Positions 61,671 to 64,000 of a stretch of DNA of 64,000 bases are shown here, in pieces (position 1 is the stretch's first letter; every line of letters starts with the position of its first letter). Below the pieces are notes generated by a model. It saw nothing but the letters and a program-made list of their open reading frames with translations, was not told where the DNA came from and did not search any database. Source of the DNA: Saposhnikovia divaricata (Eukaryota > Streptophyta > Magnoliopsida > Apiales > Apiaceae); assembly GCA_036435485.1 (NCBI GenBank), contig CM071599.1, positions 6,722,803 to 6,786,802 of the forward strand, written 5' to 3'. The translations under genes were made by a program, and so were the position numbers.

Positions 61671-64000
61671 TTCAATAACCCTTAGGAACAAAATATGTAA
61701 AAATATCCACAAAATTGTCCGACTTGATTTTTAACAATATCCCGTGTACTAACCCCTTTGAGAATTTTCCGAAAACCGAGTTTCGGTCATATCAGCTCCG
61801 ATTCCGGTCCAAACTGCGTCAAATAAAATTTCGTTGAATTCCAATAACCATAGGAACTAAATATGTAAAAATATCCACCAAATGGGCCGACTCGATTTTT
61901 AACAATAACCCGTATGCTAACACCTTTTTAGGATTATCTGAAAACCGAGTTTCGTTCGTATTAGCTCCGATTCGGGTCCGAATTGCGTCAAATAAAATTT
62001 CAATGAATTCCAATAACCCATAAGAACAAAATATGTAAAAATATCCATAAAATGGTTCGGCTCGATTTTTAACAATATCCCATGTACTAACCCCTTTGAG
62101 GATTATTCGAAAACCGAGTTTCAGTCATTTCAGCCCCGATTCAGGTCCGAACGGCACCAAATAAAATTTCACTGAATTCCAATAACCCATAGGAACTAAA
62201 TATGTAAAAATATCCACATAATGGTCCGACTTGATTTTTAACAATATCCCGTGTACTAACCCCTTTGAGAATTTTCCGAAAACCGAGTTTCGATCATATC
62301 TGCTCCGATTCCGGTCCAAACTGCGTCAAATAAAATTTCGTTGAATTCCAATAACCCAATGGAACAAAATATGTAAAAATATCCACAAAATGGTCCAACT
62401 CAATTTTTAACAATATCCCGGTACTAACCCCTTTGAAGATTATCCAAAAACCGAGTTTTGACTATATCAGCTCCGATTCAGTTCCGAATTACGTCAAATA
62501 AAATTTCATTGAATTCCAATAACCCATAGGAACAAAATATGTAAAAATATCCCTAAAATGGTCCGACTCGATTTTTAACAATATCCCGTGTACTAACCAC
62601 TTTGAGGATTATCCGAAAACCGAGTTTCGGTCATAACAGCTCCGATTCAGGTTCGAACCGCGTCAAATAAAACTTTGTTGAATTTGAATAACCCTTAGGA
62701 ACAAAATATGTAAAAATATCCATAAAATGGTCCGACTTGATTTTTAACAATATCCCGTGTACTAACCCTTTTGAGAATTTTCCGAAAACCGAGTTTCGGT
62801 CATATCAGCTCCGATTCCGGTCCAAACTGCGTCAAATAAAATTTCGTTGAATTCCAATAACCATAGGAACTAAATATGTAAAAATATCCACCAAATGGGC
62901 CGACTCGATTTTTAACAAAAACCCGTATGCTAACACCTTTTTAGGATTATCTGAAAACCGAGTTTCGTTCGTATTAGCTCCGATTCGGGTCCGAATTGCG
63001 TCAAATAAAATTTCAATGAATTCCAATAACCCATAAGAACAAAATATGTAAAAATATCCATAAAATGGTTCGGCTCGATTTTTAACAATATCCCGTGTAC
63101 TAACCCCTTTGAGGATTATTCGAAAACCGAGTTTCAGTCATTTCAGCCCCGATTCAGGTCCGAACGACACCAAATAAAATTTCACTGAATTCCAATAACC
63201 CATAGGAACTAAATATGTAAAAATATCCACATAATGGTCCGACTTGATTTTTAACAATAACCCGTATGCTAACACCTTTTTAGGATTATCTGAAAACCGA
63301 GTTTCGTTCGTATTAGCTCCGATTCGGGTCCGAATTGCGTCAAATAAAATTTCAATGAATTCCAATAACCCATAAGAACAAAATATGTAAAAATATCCAT
63401 AAAATGGTTCGGCTCGATTTTTAACAATATCCCGTGTATTAACCCCTTTGAGGATTATTCGAAAACCGAGTTTCAGTCATTTCAGCCCCGATTCAGGTCC
63501 GAACGGCACCAAATAAAATTTCACTGAATTCCAATAACCCATAGGAACTAAATATGTAAAAATATCCACATAATGGTCCGACTTGATTTTTAACAATATC
63601 CCGTGTACAAACCCCTTTGATAATTTTCCGAAAACCGAGTTTCGATCATATAAGCTCCGATTCCGGTCCAAACTACGTCAAATAAAATTTCGTTGAATTC
63701 CAATAACCCAATGGAACAAAATATGTAAAAATATCCACAAAATGGTCCGACTCAATTTTTAACAATATCCCGGTACTAACCCCTTTGAAGATTATCCAAA
63801 AACCGAGTTTTGACTATATCAGCTCCGATTCAGTTCCGAATTAAGTCAAATAAAATTTCATTGAATTCCAATAACCCATAGGAACAAAATATGTAAAAAT
63901 ATCCCTAAAATGGTCCGACTCGATTTTTAACAATATCCCGTGTACTAACCACTTTGAGGATTATCCGAAAACCGAGTTTCGGTCATAACAGCTCCGATTC
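59465..64000. repeat. Right satellite array, continuation after the retroelement, ~27 monomers
   Basis: The same satellite continues in the same orientation. It starts mid-monomer with TTGTTGAATTTC directly after the third LTR and runs off the window. From 59465 to about 61670 it matches 39568 to about 41773 at a constant offset of 19897. From about 60440 to the end it matches about 23300-26860 at offset 37139, including a rare E/C chimaeric monomer. It is therefore the same array as the left part, interrupted by the element, and not an independent one. Confidence 0.96.

Overview
The window holds no gene that I can support. It looks like a plant (angiosperm-type) heterochromatic locus, probably centromeric or pericentromeric. 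It is a long array of an AT-rich ~169 bp satellite, all in one orientation, interrupted once by a very young non-autonomous LTR retrotransposon with three LTRs. The plant assignment rests on the retrotransposon: a primer-binding site matching the 3' end of plant initiator-Met tRNA, and LTR ends and a polypurine-tract context typical of plant Ty3/gypsy chromoviruses of the Tekay/Del type. I cannot name the species. Both window edges cut through the array.

Satellite (1-42440 and 59465-64000, about 278 monomers). I sort the monomers into six types, A to F, that follow one another in a fixed cycle. The cleanest reference is 24319-25331 (A-B-C-D-E-F, 1013 bp). Longer higher-order repeats (HORs) are made of the full cycle ABCDEF and a short cycle ABCD. 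Examples are a 16-mer of 2702 bp (ABCD+ABCDEF+ABCDEF) at 1-5405, a 10-mer of 1688 bp at 14192-20830, and a 6-mer of 1013 bp at 23306-26683. Over these lie larger tandem duplications of 27 monomers (4562 bp), 11 monomers (1857 bp), 19 monomers (3212 bp) and 17 monomers (2874 bp), plus block copies 8791 bp and 37139 bp apart. Breakpoints show as chimaeric monomers that keep the ~169 bp register, the footprint expected of unequal exchange between aligned monomers.

Retrotransposon (42441-59464, 17024 bp, + strand). Its layout is LTR (3952 bp), internal (2584 bp), LTR, internal, LTR, with an exact 6536 bp period. The long LTRs, the short internal region without intact gag or pol, and the intact PBS and polypurine tract make it a LARD-type element (large retrotransposon derivative) that would need proteins from a relative. 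Two eroded traces of the RNase H C-terminus survive in each internal region. I found only four LTR differences and one internal difference between copies, so the structure is recent. The element lies in the second copy of the 17-monomer duplication. The first copy (about 39566) is therefore an internal empty site, and it shows that the insertion has no target-site duplication and lacks one T.

Nothing here works together as an operon or pathway. The window records satellite turnover (HOR birth, homogenisation, chimaeric monomers) and one nested, recombined retroelement. All period and breakpoint values come from reading coordinates by eye. Breakpoints are good to about 20-50 bp, and LTR boundaries are exact to the base.
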